A DNA stretch of 64,000 nucleotides from a bacterium (GTDB taxonomy: Bacteria; Actinomycetota; Acidimicrobiia; Spongiisociales; Spongiisociaceae), in assembly GCA_028821575.1 (NCBI GenBank), contig JAPPFW010000058.1, positions 100,943 through 164,942 of the forward strand, in the 5' to 3' direction. Position 1 is the first letter of the stretch; each line of letters begins with the position of its first letter. Below the pieces are notes generated by a model, which did not search any database, was not told the origin of the DNA, and worked only from the letters and a program-made list of their open reading frames with translations. Shown one piece after another: positions 35,697-43,554 of the stretch. A program made the translations under genes and the position numbers.

Positions 35697-36031
35697 CAGT
35701 TCCGGACGGCGTCCGTATCTATCTCGACGAGCATCCACGGCTCCACCAGGGTCACATTCCCGAGAACCGTGGCGGCAGGCAGTGTGGGTCCGAACCACTC
35801 TGTGAGAACTTCCAGGACCGAAGGCCAATCGGATACGTCAACCAGGTAGATGCGCAAGCGGATCACATGGGACCGATCGAGGTCGTGCTCGGCCAGAACC
35901 GACTCGATGCGCTCGAGCGCCCTGACGGTCTGCGGGAGGAGTCCGGCAACCGGACCCCCTTGTTCGTCCCTGCCGACCATTCCGGCTAGAGCGAGGAACG
36001 GACCCGCCGAGCCGCTAGTCAGAAACTTCAT
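35696..36031 (-). CDS. RidA/YjgF-family protein
   Basis: A 111-residue trimer-forming YjgF fold: GPFLALAGMVGRD, LLPQTVRALERIESVLAEHD, VIRLRIYLVDVSDWPSVLEV, then EPWMLVEIDTDAV. In true RidA imine deaminases an Arg sits in a PARxTV motif; here the stretch reads PAATVLGN, so that Arg appears missing and deaminase activity is doubtful. ATG 36031 has AAAGGAG eight bases upstream. Position inside the sugar operon, between the SDR and the isomerase, suggests a pathway-specific role such as binding a keto intermediate. Confidence 0.85.
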   Translation of the reverse strand: MKFLTSGSAGPFLALAGMVGRDEQGGPVAGLLPQTVRALERIESVLAEHDLDRSHVIRLRIYLVDVSDWPSVLEVLTEWFGPTLPAATVLGNVTLVEPWMLVEIDTDAVRN

Positions 36032-36074
36032 GGATGCTCCTTTCGAGCCCCGGTCAGGGGCGCCGGATCCGTAT

Positions 36075-36899
36075 TCATCCCGACCCGCTGCGGCGACTCC
36101 GCGCTGCGGCCACATCGGGGTCCAAGGGCATCGGGTAACAGCGGGCGGTGGCTCCCCCATCGACGTTCACGATCTGACCCGTGACGAACGACGCATCATC
36201 CGAGAGCAGAAACCCCACCACCCGTGCGACCTCAGGGGGCTCGCCCACGCGTAGCAAGGGATGCATGACCGCCATTGATCGCTCCATCTCCGCCGGAGCG
36301 GGTGCGGTGTCGATGACGTTTTGCGCCATCGGAGTCCGGATGGTTCCTGGCGCCACGGCATTGCACCGTATGTCGACCGGTCCGTACTCGACGGCGATGT
36401 AGCGGGTCAAGCCCTCGACACCACCCTTCGCCGCTACGTAGGCCGCCCATCCCGGGAAGGCCGTCTGAGCCTGGATCGACGAGATGTTGACGATCGAACC
36501 TCCCCGACCTTGAGCCATGAAGGCGGAAACCGCTTCGCAGCACCCCCAGAAGACGGCTTCGAGGTTGACGTCGAACACGCGGCGTACCCCGGCCGGGTCG
36601 GGTGCGTGTGCGGTGCCGGGAATGGCCACGGCTGCGTTGTTCACCCACCCGCCGAGAAGATGATCCCGGGTGGCGATCTGTGCGGCGTTGGCGATGACGG
36701 AACGGTCGGTCACGTCGCCGTGGACCATCGAGCCGGCCGCACCGAGCGCGCCGGAGGCACGGTCGCAAGCTCCGCGATCGTTGTCGATCCCCACCACGAA
36801 CCACCCGGTTGCCGCCAACCGGTCACGGATCGCGGCCCCGATCCCCCGGCCCGCGCCGGTCACCACAACCGATCTCTTCTCGGTGGTCCGTCCGCTCAT
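36075..36899 (-). CDS. Short-chain dehydrogenase/reductase in the sugar operon
   Basis: A 274-residue [14 protein letters not shown] cofactor loop, Asp in VGIDNDRG (NAD preference), NNAAVA, Ser in VNISSIQAQ, Tyr-x-x-x-Lys in [17 protein letters not shown]. The ATG overlaps the ABC ATPase stop (ATGA). It may oxidise the imported sugar, like the sugar dehydrogenases commonly found next to such transporters. Similar in type to the SDRs at 29577, 40474 and 48363, but none is a close duplicate by eye. Confidence 0.9.
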   Translation of the reverse strand: MSGRTTEKRSVVVTGAGRGIGAAIRDRLAATGWFVVGIDNDRGACDRASGALGAAGSMVHGDVTDRSVIANAAQIATRDHLLGGWVNNAAVAIPGTAHAPDPAGVRRVFDVNLEAVFWGCCEAVSAFMAQGRGGSIVNISSIQAQTAFPGWAAYVAAKGGVEGLTRYIAVEYGPVDIRCNAVAPGTIRTPMAQNVIDTAPAPAEMERSMAVMHPLLRVGEPPEVARVVGFLLSDDASFVTGQIVNVDGGATARCYPMPLDPDVAAARSRRSGSG

Positions 36900-37714
36900 G
36901 CTGCTCCCGTAATGAAGTGAACGAGGTCGGTTCGTGTCACATCGGAGATTCCGACGTCTGCCACCAGGCGGCCATGACGCAGGACGACGGCTCTCGTGCA
37001 GACCTCCATCACGTGGTCCATGTTATGGGTGATCAGAACCACGAGGAGGTTGCGCTGCTGGAGTTGGATCACCAGATCGAGCACGAGCTGGGTCTGCTCG
37101 ACGCCGAGCGCCGCGGCCGGCTCATCCAGCAACACCACACGCTGCCCCCAACCGGCCGCCCTTCCCACCGCGATCGCCTGGCGTTGCCCGCCGGAGAGTA
37201 GATCGACCCGCTGATCCAGCGACGGTATCTCGATGCGAAGCGTGCCGAGCAACCCGCCGGCTTGCCGTCGCATCTCGCGGCCGTTCATCCAACCCAGACG
37301 GCGGAGGATAGGACCGCGCCTCCGGATCTCACGGTTGAGAAAGAGATTGGCGGTGACGTCCAGGGTCTCGACCAGAGCAAGGTCCTGGTGGACCGTCTCG
37401 ATGCCGAGTGCCTGAGCATGGCCCGGATCGTGTATGTCGACCACCTCGCCGTCGAGGCAGACCTCGCCGCGGTCCGGCCGGATGGTTCCGGCCAGGCACT
37501 TCACAAGGGTCGACTTACCGGCACCGTTGTCGCCGAGGAGCCCCACCACCTCACCTGAACGGGCCGAGAACGTGACATCTCGCAGCGCTTCGACGCGCCC
37601 GAAACTCTTGGACAACCCCCGGATCTCCAGTTCGACCTCGGCCATCTCGGAGGTGGCTTGGAACGCGAGGCTCTCGGGGCTCGCGGCCGACGGCAGGTCC
37701 GGGTTCGGTTTCAT
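36896..37714 (-). CDS. Sugar-type ABC transporter ATPase (single domain)
   Basis: A 272-residue ATPase. Walker [10 protein letters not shown] (residues ~61-69), signature [15 protein letters not shown], Walker [13 protein letters not shown], and the switch His in LITHNMDH. Ribose-type systems usually have a tandem ATPase of ~500 residues; this one is a single-domain form of the FrcA type, so it must dimerise. Start ATG 37714 gives ATGA overlap with the permease stop. The N-terminal 25 residues before [14 protein letters not shown] are poorly conserved and a later start is possible. Confidence 0.9.
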   Translation of the reverse strand: MKPNPDLPSAASPESLAFQATSEMAEVELEIRGLSKSFGRVEALRDVTFSARSGEVVGLLGDNGAGKSTLVKCLAGTIRPDRGEVCLDGEVVDIHDPGHAQALGIETVHQDLALVETLDVTANLFLNREIRRRGPILRRLGWMNGREMRRQAGGLLGTLRIEIPSLDQRVDLLSGGQRQAIAVGRAAGWGQRVVLLDEPAAALGVEQTQLVLDLVIQLQQRNLLVVLITHNMDHVMEVCTRAVVLRHGRLVADVGISDVTRTDLVHFITGAA

Positions 37715-38751
37715 GAGCGGTTGCTCTGCAGCCGGTCGAGGGAGAGAGCGGCCAGAAAGACGATGCCTGTCACGATCCGCACCCAGAACCCCGGGACGTT
37801 GAGTTGGACCAGCCCGTTGGACAGCGACGCGAGCAGGATGGCGGCCAGCAGGACTCGCCACACCCTTCCTTCACCTCCGAAGATCGACACTCCACCGAGC
37901 ACCGAGGCCGTGATGATGTCGAACTCCGCCCCGGTGGCTGCATTGGGCGCGGCCGAGGCAAGCCTGCCGGCGAGAACGACTCCGGCCAGAGCCGAGAGGG
38001 ACCCGGCAAGGATGTAGACCGTGGTGCGGCGTCGCTCTATGTTGATGCCGACCGTGCGAGCGGCCTCCTGATTGCCGCCGATCGCGTAGGTGTGGCGACC
38101 CCAGACCGTGAACCTCAAGGCGGTGGCCACCGCAGCCGCGACCAGCAGGGTCACCAGGAATGGTGCAGGAATGAACAGCAGCAGACCGCGACCCAGCCAC
38201 TTGAGAAAGGCGCCCGCGTCCCGGTCCAGCGCGATGGACCGTCCGCCCGTCCACAGGAACGCCGATCCGCGGATGACGAGCGCGGTTCCCAAGGTTGCGA
38301 TCAAGGCCGGTATCTTCACGCGCTCGGCAAAGAAGGCGTTGATCGCCCCGAAGGCCGCACCCATACCCACTGCGATCGGGATCACTATGTAATCGGTGAC
38401 CCCCAGGTTGATGAGCGTGATGGTGGCCAGCCCGCTGAAGGCGATTATCGGGCCTTGACTTATGTCGATGCCGCCGCTTATGAACAGGGCTGAGACGCCG
38501 ATCGCTGCGATGGCGATGACCGCGCTCTGCCGGACGATGTTCTGGCTGTTGGACAGGGTGAGGAAGGCGTCGGATTGGCTGGTGAACGCCACGACGATGA
38601 GCAGGAAGGCAACCGGCATGCCGTACCGGCTCCAGAAGTCGCCGGGCCGCTTCCCTCCCGCTCTCGGAGCGTACGCAACCCACCGGCGTAGGGCTACCCG
38701 TTGCCGTTCGGAGAAGACTTCAGTGTCTCTGGGCTCCCCGTCCGACGTCAT
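37711..38751 (-). CDS. Sugar-type ABC transporter permease (RbsC-like)
   Basis: A 346-residue membrane protein of the branched-chain/ribose permease class: about eight to ten hydrophobic segments, with family motifs SGGIDISQGPIIAFSGL, KIPALIATLGTALVIRG, YAIGGNQEAARTVGINI and SVLGGVSIFGGEGRVWRVLL. It forms the channel with the adjacent ATPase. It is separated from the binding-protein gene by 85 bases containing a strong stem-loop, a typical arrangement for keeping binding protein in excess. Cytoplasmic N-terminus of ~45 residues. Confidence 0.92.
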   Translation of the reverse strand: MTSDGEPRDTEVFSERQRVALRRWVAYAPRAGGKRPGDFWSRYGMPVAFLLIVVAFTSQSDAFLTLSNSQNIVRQSAVIAIAAIGVSALFISGGIDISQGPIIAFSGLATITLINLGVTDYIVIPIAVGMGAAFGAINAFFAERVKIPALIATLGTALVIRGSAFLWTGGRSIALDRDAGAFLKWLGRGLLLFIPAPFLVTLLVAAAVATALRFTVWGRHTYAIGGNQEAARTVGINIERRRTTVYILAGSLSALAGVVLAGRLASAAPNAATGAEFDIITASVLGGVSIFGGEGRVWRVLLAAILLASLSNGLVQLNVPGFWVRIVTGIVFLAALSLDRLQSNRS

Positions 38752-38781
38752 GTTCCTACGACTCTGCGTCGAAGCGCGGCC

Positions 38782-38814
38782 GGAGCCGAACGGGACCTGC
38801 CTCCGTTCGGCTCC
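38782..38814 (-). promoter_or_regulatory. Intercistronic stem-loop between binding-protein and permease genes
   Basis: A perfect 12-base-pair stem, GGAGCCGAACGG pairing with CCGTTCGGCTCC, around a 9-base loop. In the operon's mRNA it lies just after the binding-protein stop. Likely role: partial termination or 3'-end protection giving more binding protein than permease (inference). Confidence 0.7.
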
Positions 38815-38836
38815 ACCGCTTGATTCCGTTTAGCGA

Positions 38837-39958
38837 TTAGTACTCGCCGGCGTCCAACCGCCGCTGAGCTTCGGTCGGATCGTTGCCCAGCTTGATCGGC
38901 GGGATATCCATATTGAAACCGCCCTCTTCACCAGCCAGCAAACGGAACAACGCCTCGATCAGGCCCACTCCGTGGGTGGAACCCGGGACGGTGATCCCTC
39001 CCGGCATCCTTCCGTCGGCCACCGCTTGGAGACCTCGTTCCAGCAGCGACCCCACTATCGCTATGTCCACATTCGGCGTGAGGCCCGCTGCTTCGATCGC
39101 GGCGAGGCCTCCCAGTGCACCCACGTCGTTCGACGTCAGGATCACGTCGAGGTCCGGGTTCGCAGCCAGGATCGCAGCCACCGCGTCCAGGGCAGTGTCC
39201 TCCGCCCAAGCCTCGACATCGGCAACTATCTCGTACTCCGCTCCCGCCATGACGCGGTCGAACCCGTCCTTGAGACCTTGCTTCCGGTCGAGCAGGTTGG
39301 GCCCGAGCGAGTCGGCGTTGAGGATCGCGACCTGATACGGGGCGTCACCTGGCTTGGCCTCGAGCAACCACTCGCCGCCGACCTCCCCGATCAGTTCTCC
39401 GAAGACCGTCTCGGGGACCCCGACGTTGGCATCGTATCCCTCCAGCGAGCCGACATGCCTCACCACGACTATGCCGTCGTCCCGGGCGCGCTCCGCCACA
39501 GGCGCCATCGTCACTTCGTCAACCGTGATGACTGCCAGCGCGGAAACGCCCCGCTCAAGCATGTTCTCGATATTCGTTACCTGGTTCTGGGCATCATTCT
39601 CGGGGTCATCGGTGATGACATCGACGCCACACTTGGCCGCTTCCTCCTCCATGGCCGTGATGATGTCCGCGAACCAGACGAACTCAAGTGTCAGCGGGCT
39701 ATAGGCGATGAGCGTGCCTTCGGGCGGGCACGGAATACCGTCGCGCCACTCTTTCACCTCCATAGCCGTCGTGGCCGGAGCCGCTGTCGTAGTGGGCGCG
39801 GCAGTTGTAGTGGTCTGAACCGAGGCCGTTGTCGCAGGAGTCTCTTCAGGTTCCGCGGAATCATCCCCGCAAGCCGCGACGATCATGGCGAACGCGACAG
39901 CAATCACCATCGCTCGCCCTACCCTCGATCCGTAAGAATGCGTCGCAACCGTTCTCAT
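38837..39958 (-). CDS. Sugar-type ABC substrate-binding lipoprotein (RbsB/Peripla_BP_4-like)
   Basis: 373 residues. A basic N-region, hydrophobic core and lipobox IVAAC with Cys near residue 30 anchor it outside the membrane; a Thr/Ala/Pro linker follows. The binding domain shows TLIAYSPLTLEFVWFADII, ENDAQNQVTNIENMLERGVSALAVITVD, VILTSNDVGALGGLAAIEA and DIAIVGSLLE, typical of periplasmic sugar-binding proteins. First gene of the seven-gene operon. The start ATG 39958 follows GAGAAAGAGAGGGTC. A LacI-type palindrome lies 76 bases upstream. Confidence 0.92.
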   Translation of the reverse strand: MRTVATHSYGSRVGRAMVIAVAFAMIVAACGDDSAEPEETPATTASVQTTTTAAPTTTAAPATTAMEVKEWRDGIPCPPEGTLIAYSPLTLEFVWFADIITAMEEEAAKCGVDVITDDPENDAQNQVTNIENMLERGVSALAVITVDEVTMAPVAERARDDGIVVVRHVGSLEGYDANVGVPETVFGELIGEVGGEWLLEAKPGDAPYQVAILNADSLGPNLLDRKQGLKDGFDRVMAGAEYEIVADVEAWAEDTALDAVAAILAANPDLDVILTSNDVGALGGLAAIEAAGLTPNVDIAIVGSLLERGLQAVADGRMPGGITVPGSTHGVGLIEALFRLLAGEEGGFNMDIPPIKLGNDPTEAQRRLDAGEY

Positions 39959-40033
39959 GACCCTCTCTTTCTCTCCCGAGAATGGGGTTCCGAACTCGTT
40001 CTAGAGATGCGGTACCGAACTCCATTCCATGGC

Positions 40034-40047
40034 TGGGAACGATCCCA
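40034..40047. promoter_or_regulatory. LacI-family operator-like palindrome
   Basis: TGGGAACGATCCCA: arms match at six of seven positions around a central CG, the hallmark of LacI/GalR operators. Located 76 bases before the sugar-binding-protein gene. No LacI gene is in this operon; the one at 28495 is the only candidate in the window. Confidence 0.5.
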
Positions 40048-40124
40048 TTTCCAAGATATCCAAGCACTCCCACCCCTAGGTGTCAACCGATTGGATCCGG
40101 CTCGTCGACGCCTCACAAAGGGGC

Positions 40125-40319
40125 TTGACGTGTCACAGATATGTCGCATACTGGTAGGCAGCCGTAAACACCGACGGTCCGTCACCGGGCGCCGACCGGA
40201 CCGTGGCAGGGATCAGATCGTCCGGGCCGACCATCGTCAGGCGTAGAGGAACGCGCCCGGAGCCAACGGAGGTGGTGGCTGGGGGAGGGCCCTCGCCAGA
40301 GGTCCGCCCGGGCCTTTTT
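40125..40319 (+). ncRNA. Candidate structured RNA with promoter and terminator, copy 2
   Basis: Promoter TTGACG (40125), 16-base spacer, CATACT (40147), about 160 bases, then a GGCCC...GGGCC stem followed by TTTTT (40315-40319). Homologous to 32929-33118. The stem ACGGTCCG/CGGACCGT is eight perfect pairs here. The next plus-strand gene is an SDR whose ATG is 155 bases after the T-run, so the element could be a leader with a terminator (riboswitch-like) or an independent small RNA. Divergent from the sugar operon. Confidence 0.6.
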
Positions 40320-40473
40320 CGCGTTCTCAGGATGGTTGGCGTCCCACCGCATCCAGGATCATCGGAGCATCGGCGTTTGCTGCGAACGACTCCTGGACCC
40401 GGGACGAGGCGTCTTCCGAAGAACGGTGATCGCAGGATGGGTACCCTCTTCCCAGTTGCTACAGGAGGACCCT

Positions 40474-41307
40474 ATGGGCGGATCCGACATGGACGTACTC
40501 GATCTCAGCGGGCGGGTTGCCGTGGTAACCGGGGCGGCTTCGGGTCAGGGCAGGGCCACTGCGCTCCGACTGCATCGAGCAGGGGCGGCGGTGGCGGCCC
40601 TCGACCTGAACCGGGAGGATCTCGCCACGCTTGAGAACGACATGCTCGCGCTGGCAGTCGACACTTCGGACCCGGACCTCGTCGCGGAGGCCTTCGACGA
40701 GATCGAGAACTCGCTGGGACCGGCGTACATCCTGGCTACCGCGGCCGCGGTATGGGCGGGTTGGAACAGCATCGTCGACATCGACTACGACGAGGTGGAA
40801 CGGATCTTCCGCATCAACACCTTCGGCACGCTCTACTGCGTCAAGAACGCCGCCCGCCAGATGATCGGGAAGGGGCAAGGGGGGCGGATCATCATGTGGT
40901 CGTCGGTCGCCGCCGCCCGCGGGCAGGCCGGTGACATCCCCTACACGGGCAGCAAGGCGGCCCTGGAGGGCATGGCACGTCCACTGGCCTCCGAACTCGC
41001 CCACCACGAGATAACAGTCAACGTGATCGCCCCCGGTGCGATCGACACCCCGATGCTGGGCGCTGCCGACCTGAGCTTCTACGACACCGTGCTGCCGGGC
41101 CGCAGGATCGGTACCCCCGACGAGGTGGCCGAACTGGTCGCATGGCTGTGCTCACCACGCTCGCGGTTCGTGACCGGCGCAGTCATCCCCATCGACGGAG
41201 GGGTGGCCTCAATAAACGGTCCGTGGGCGCTCGCGCACACCTTCCACCAGCTCGACCCGGCCTTGGTAGCGCAGATGAAAGCCGCCCTGTACGGGAGTAA
41301 TCAGTAG
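40474..41307 (+). CDS. Short-chain dehydrogenase/reductase downstream of the structured RNA
   Basis: A 277-residue SDR: VVTGAASGQGRATAL, Asp in ALDLNRED (NAD type), TAAAVWA, Ser in MWSSVAAARG, Tyr and Lys in IPYTGSKAAL, PGAIDTPM. Start ATG 40474 with AGGAGG six to eight bases upstream; MDVLDL at 40489 is an alternative. It stands alone on the plus strand and is the gene most likely controlled by the RNA element at 40125-40319. It ends in a heptamer tract. Confidence 0.9.
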   Translation: MGGSDMDVLDLSGRVAVVTGAASGQGRATALRLHRAGAAVAALDLNREDLATLENDMLALAVDTSDPDLVAEAFDEIENSLGPAYILATAAAVWAGWNSIVDIDYDEVERIFRINTFGTLYCVKNAARQMIGKGQGGRIIMWSSVAAARGQAGDIPYTGSKAALEGMARPLASELAHHEITVNVIAPGAIDTPMLGAADLSFYDTVLPGRRIGTPDEVAELVAWLCSPRSRFVTGAVIPIDGGVASINGPWALAHTFHQLDPALVAQMKAALYGSNQ

Positions 41308-41327
41308 TTAGCAGTCGATAGTTGGCT
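41300..41327. repeat. Heptamer-like tract at the SDR stop
   Basis: ATCAGTA, GTTAGCA, GTCGATA, GTTGGCT: four degenerate period-7 units; the SDR stop codon is inside the first two. Confidence 0.6.
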
Positions 41328-41767
41328 CCGTGCGAAGACATTCATGTGTGTGGGGGCTTCTCGGCCGAGGGTCTGACTCCTGGGGAGGTTGGCTTGAGTC
41401 CAACGGCGAGCGGCGAAGGCCGGACGAATCCGAGGCTCTTGCCGAGACCCGACGGCCACCATTGATCTCCTCGAGCGTCGCTGGAGCGCGGCCGCCACCC
41501 TGATGGTCGTCGACCAGACGAGTAGTTCCAAGGGATCGGACAGGCATGGATTCTCTTGCCATCGGTAAACAACAAAACACAACACGCCTTCTACCCCCTA
41601 CTCCTGGGTTCTTGGCACGTGCTCCGAATCCTTACGATCGCGAAAGCGGCCCCAGACGTGACTCGGAAACGGGGATACCGCCACTGAGGCAGGTAACGTG
41701 ATCCAACTATCGCTGACAACTGGCAACAGACGACAGACAACTTTCAGAACACCTTGAAACCAACCAT
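41308..41767. other. 460-base spacer with no recognised gene
   Basis: Several overlapping minus-strand frames of 77-94 codons occur at 41301-41585, but none has a ribosome site or a recognisable domain, and they share one stretch in different frames. It may be the relic of a lost gene. 41714-41741 is a heptamer tract (TGACAAC, TGGCAAC, AGACGAC, AGACAAC). Confidence 0.55.
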
Positions 41768-42397
41768 CTAGGATCCCGGCTTGGGCCGGGTAAGCGCGGC
41801 CCGCTCCGACTCGCATTCAGCCCGGGAGAAGCAGCCTTCCATGTGGTCGTTCACCAGTCCGATCGACTGCATGAACGCGTACGCGGTCGTGGGGCCTACG
41901 AAGCTCCATCCCCGTCGCTTCAGGTCCTTGGCCAGAGCCACCGACTCGGGCGTGGTCGCGGGGAGCGAGTCCTCGCCGGTCGGAGGGGCCGATGCCATCT
42001 TCGGCTCCCAACCCCATATGTAGGCGCCGAGGGAACCGGACTCTTCGATCACTTCGATGGCCCGGCGGGCGTTGTTGACAGTTGAGGCGATCTTTCCCCG
42101 GTGACGCACGATCCCGGCATCCTTCACCAGACGCTCGATGTCTTCGGGGCCGAAGGCGGCCACGCTGACGATGTCGAAGCCGCGGAAGGCGGCTCGGAAG
42201 TTGGCGCGCTTGCGCAGGATGGTGAGCCACGACAGACCGGACTGGAATCCCTCCAGGCACACTTTCTCGAAGAGACGGTTGTCGCCGGTGACAGGCCGGC
42301 CCCACTCGACATCGTGGTAGGCGACGTAGGTCTCGTCGTCACCGGGCCACCAGCACCGGACTCGGCCGTCGGCGCCGACTCGTGTCTTCGCAGTCAT
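41768..42397 (-). CDS. tag: DNA-3-methyladenine glycosylase I
   Basis: A 209-residue HhH-GPD base-excision glycosylase that removes 3-methyladenine from alkylated DNA. Tag signatures: VRCWWPGDDETYVAYHDVEW, LFEKVCLEGFQSGLSW, RANFRAAF, then GWSFVGPTTAYAFMQSIGLVNDH with the downstream Cys of the zinc-binding set (GCFSRAECE). The usual N-terminal Cys is present (RCWW). The start ATG 42397 gives MTAKTRVGADG. It is a housekeeping repair gene not obviously linked to the catabolic neighbours. Confidence 0.93.
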   Translation of the reverse strand: MTAKTRVGADGRVRCWWPGDDETYVAYHDVEWGRPVTGDNRLFEKVCLEGFQSGLSWLTILRKRANFRAAFRGFDIVSVAAFGPEDIERLVKDAGIVRHRGKIASTVNNARRAIEVIEESGSLGAYIWGWEPKMASAPPTGEDSLPATTPESVALAKDLKRRGWSFVGPTTAYAFMQSIGLVNDHMEGCFSRAECESERAALTRPKPGS

Positions 42398-42483
42398 ATC
42401 CCGCCCACGTCGGTTCGAGGTACATGGACTCTAGGTCGGGATCGTGCTCAAACACCCGGAGGCGCCGGGACTGCAGCATGATC

Positions 42484-42504
42484 GACCACAAGCCACAAGC
42501 CACT
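42484..42504. repeat. Heptamer tract (GACCACA, AGCCACA, AGCCACT)
   Basis: Three period-7 units, the last overlapping the stop codon of the class IV aminotransferase. Confidence 0.8.
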
Positions 42505-43462
42505 AGTACGGTCTCGATCCCTTGGGCCGGTCAGCCAGGTAGGGCTGGACGATCTTGCGCGCCTGTTCGATCGGATGAACGCCTACCTGCTGGGCGAAGG
42601 CGTCGATGAGGCGGTCCACCACCGGACCCGGCCTTCCGGTCCCGATGGTCCGGCCGTCGATGCTGGTCACCGGCATCAGGAAGAACGGCGTGGAGGCGAA
42701 GAAGGCTTCGTCCGCGGTCATCACGTCGTAGGGCTCGATGTTGGCCTCCACGAACTCCATGTCCAGTTGCGGCGCCAGGTCCCTCACATCCTCCCGGGTG
42801 ATCCCCCGCAGGATGTTCCGTCCCTCCGGCGAGATGATGGCGCCGTCCTTGACGATCAGGAAGTTGGCGCCTCCGCCCTCGGTGATGTAGCCGTCGTCGT
42901 CGACGAAGAGGGCCTCCGCCCTGGGGTCGACCTTGCGAGCCTCCCTCATGCCCTGCCCGTAGTGGATCCGGTTGCGGTTCTTCATCTTCGGGTCCAGGTA
43001 CCTCGCCGGGATGTTCTTGGTGGGTGGGATCACCACCGGTGCCCCGTTCTCCAACCCGTCTAGCGCCTCGACCAGGGACGGTCCCAGCGGGATGAACACG
43101 ATGAACACGGTCCTCTCGTACGAGTCGTAGGGACCGGGATCAAAGGGTTTGGCGATACCCCGCGAGCAGTCGTTGTTCCACATCAGGTCGTCGTACGGCT
43201 CGATGGTGTCCTTGTTGCGCTCGATCAATTCCTGGGTTACCGCCTCCATCTCCTCGATCGACATGCCGCAGTCGATGTCCAGGGCCTTCATCGAGGCGTA
43301 GAGGCGGTCCATGTGATCGCGGAGACGGTGGGGACGGAGGCCGAAGCTCCGGACGGTCTCGAAGACGAACTCCCCGATGCGAACCCCGACATCGAACGGC
43401 GCAAGTCGCAGTTCCGACTCCGGTATGAAGTGGCCATTGAAAAAGGCTGTGCGCTCGGTCAT
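42503..43462 (-). CDS. Class IV PLP aminotransferase (branched-chain/D-amino acid type)
   Basis: A 319-residue fold-type IV enzyme. FFNGHFIPESELRLAPFDVGVRIG at the start (quoted pieces: FFNGHF, APFDVGV), RLRDHMDRLYASMKALDID, the PLP Lys in DPKMKNRN, TEGGGANFLIVKDG and FFASTPFFLMPVTSIDGR. Fold-type IV members include BCAT, D-amino acid and (R)-selective amine transaminases; the phosphate-binding loop lacks the strict BCAT form, so the substrate is open. Start ATG 43462 with GGAGGGG just upstream. Divergent from the PTE homologue at 43555, with about 90 bases between. Confidence 0.9.
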   Translation of the reverse strand: MTERTAFFNGHFIPESELRLAPFDVGVRIGEFVFETVRSFGLRPHRLRDHMDRLYASMKALDIDCGMSIEEMEAVTQELIERNKDTIEPYDDLMWNNDCSRGIAKPFDPGPYDSYERTVFIVFIPLGPSLVEALDGLENGAPVVIPPTKNIPARYLDPKMKNRNRIHYGQGMREARKVDPRAEALFVDDDGYITEGGGANFLIVKDGAIISPEGRNILRGITREDVRDLAPQLDMEFVEANIEPYDVMTADEAFFASTPFFLMPVTSIDGRTIGTGRPGPVVDRLIDAFAQQVGVHPIEQARKIVQPYLADRPKGSRPY

Positions 43463-43554
43463 TACCCCTCCTCCCCGCCGCCGTAGTCTCACCCCGAACG
43501 GCGTTGTCGATCATGATGGCACAAGCCATACTTGGATGGTGGGGAGGAGTGGAG

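Noticed and set aside
40125..40319. Structured element as a c-di-GMP (GEMM), yybP or ZTP riboswitch
   Set aside because: Some short words look alike (GCAAA, GAGTAGC, CCGGGC), but the conserved cores and stem order of those classes are not present in both copies.
41301..41585. Three overlapping minus-strand frames of 77-94 codons
   Set aside because: No ribosome site, no recognised motif, and all three frames cover the same DNA, so none can be preferred.
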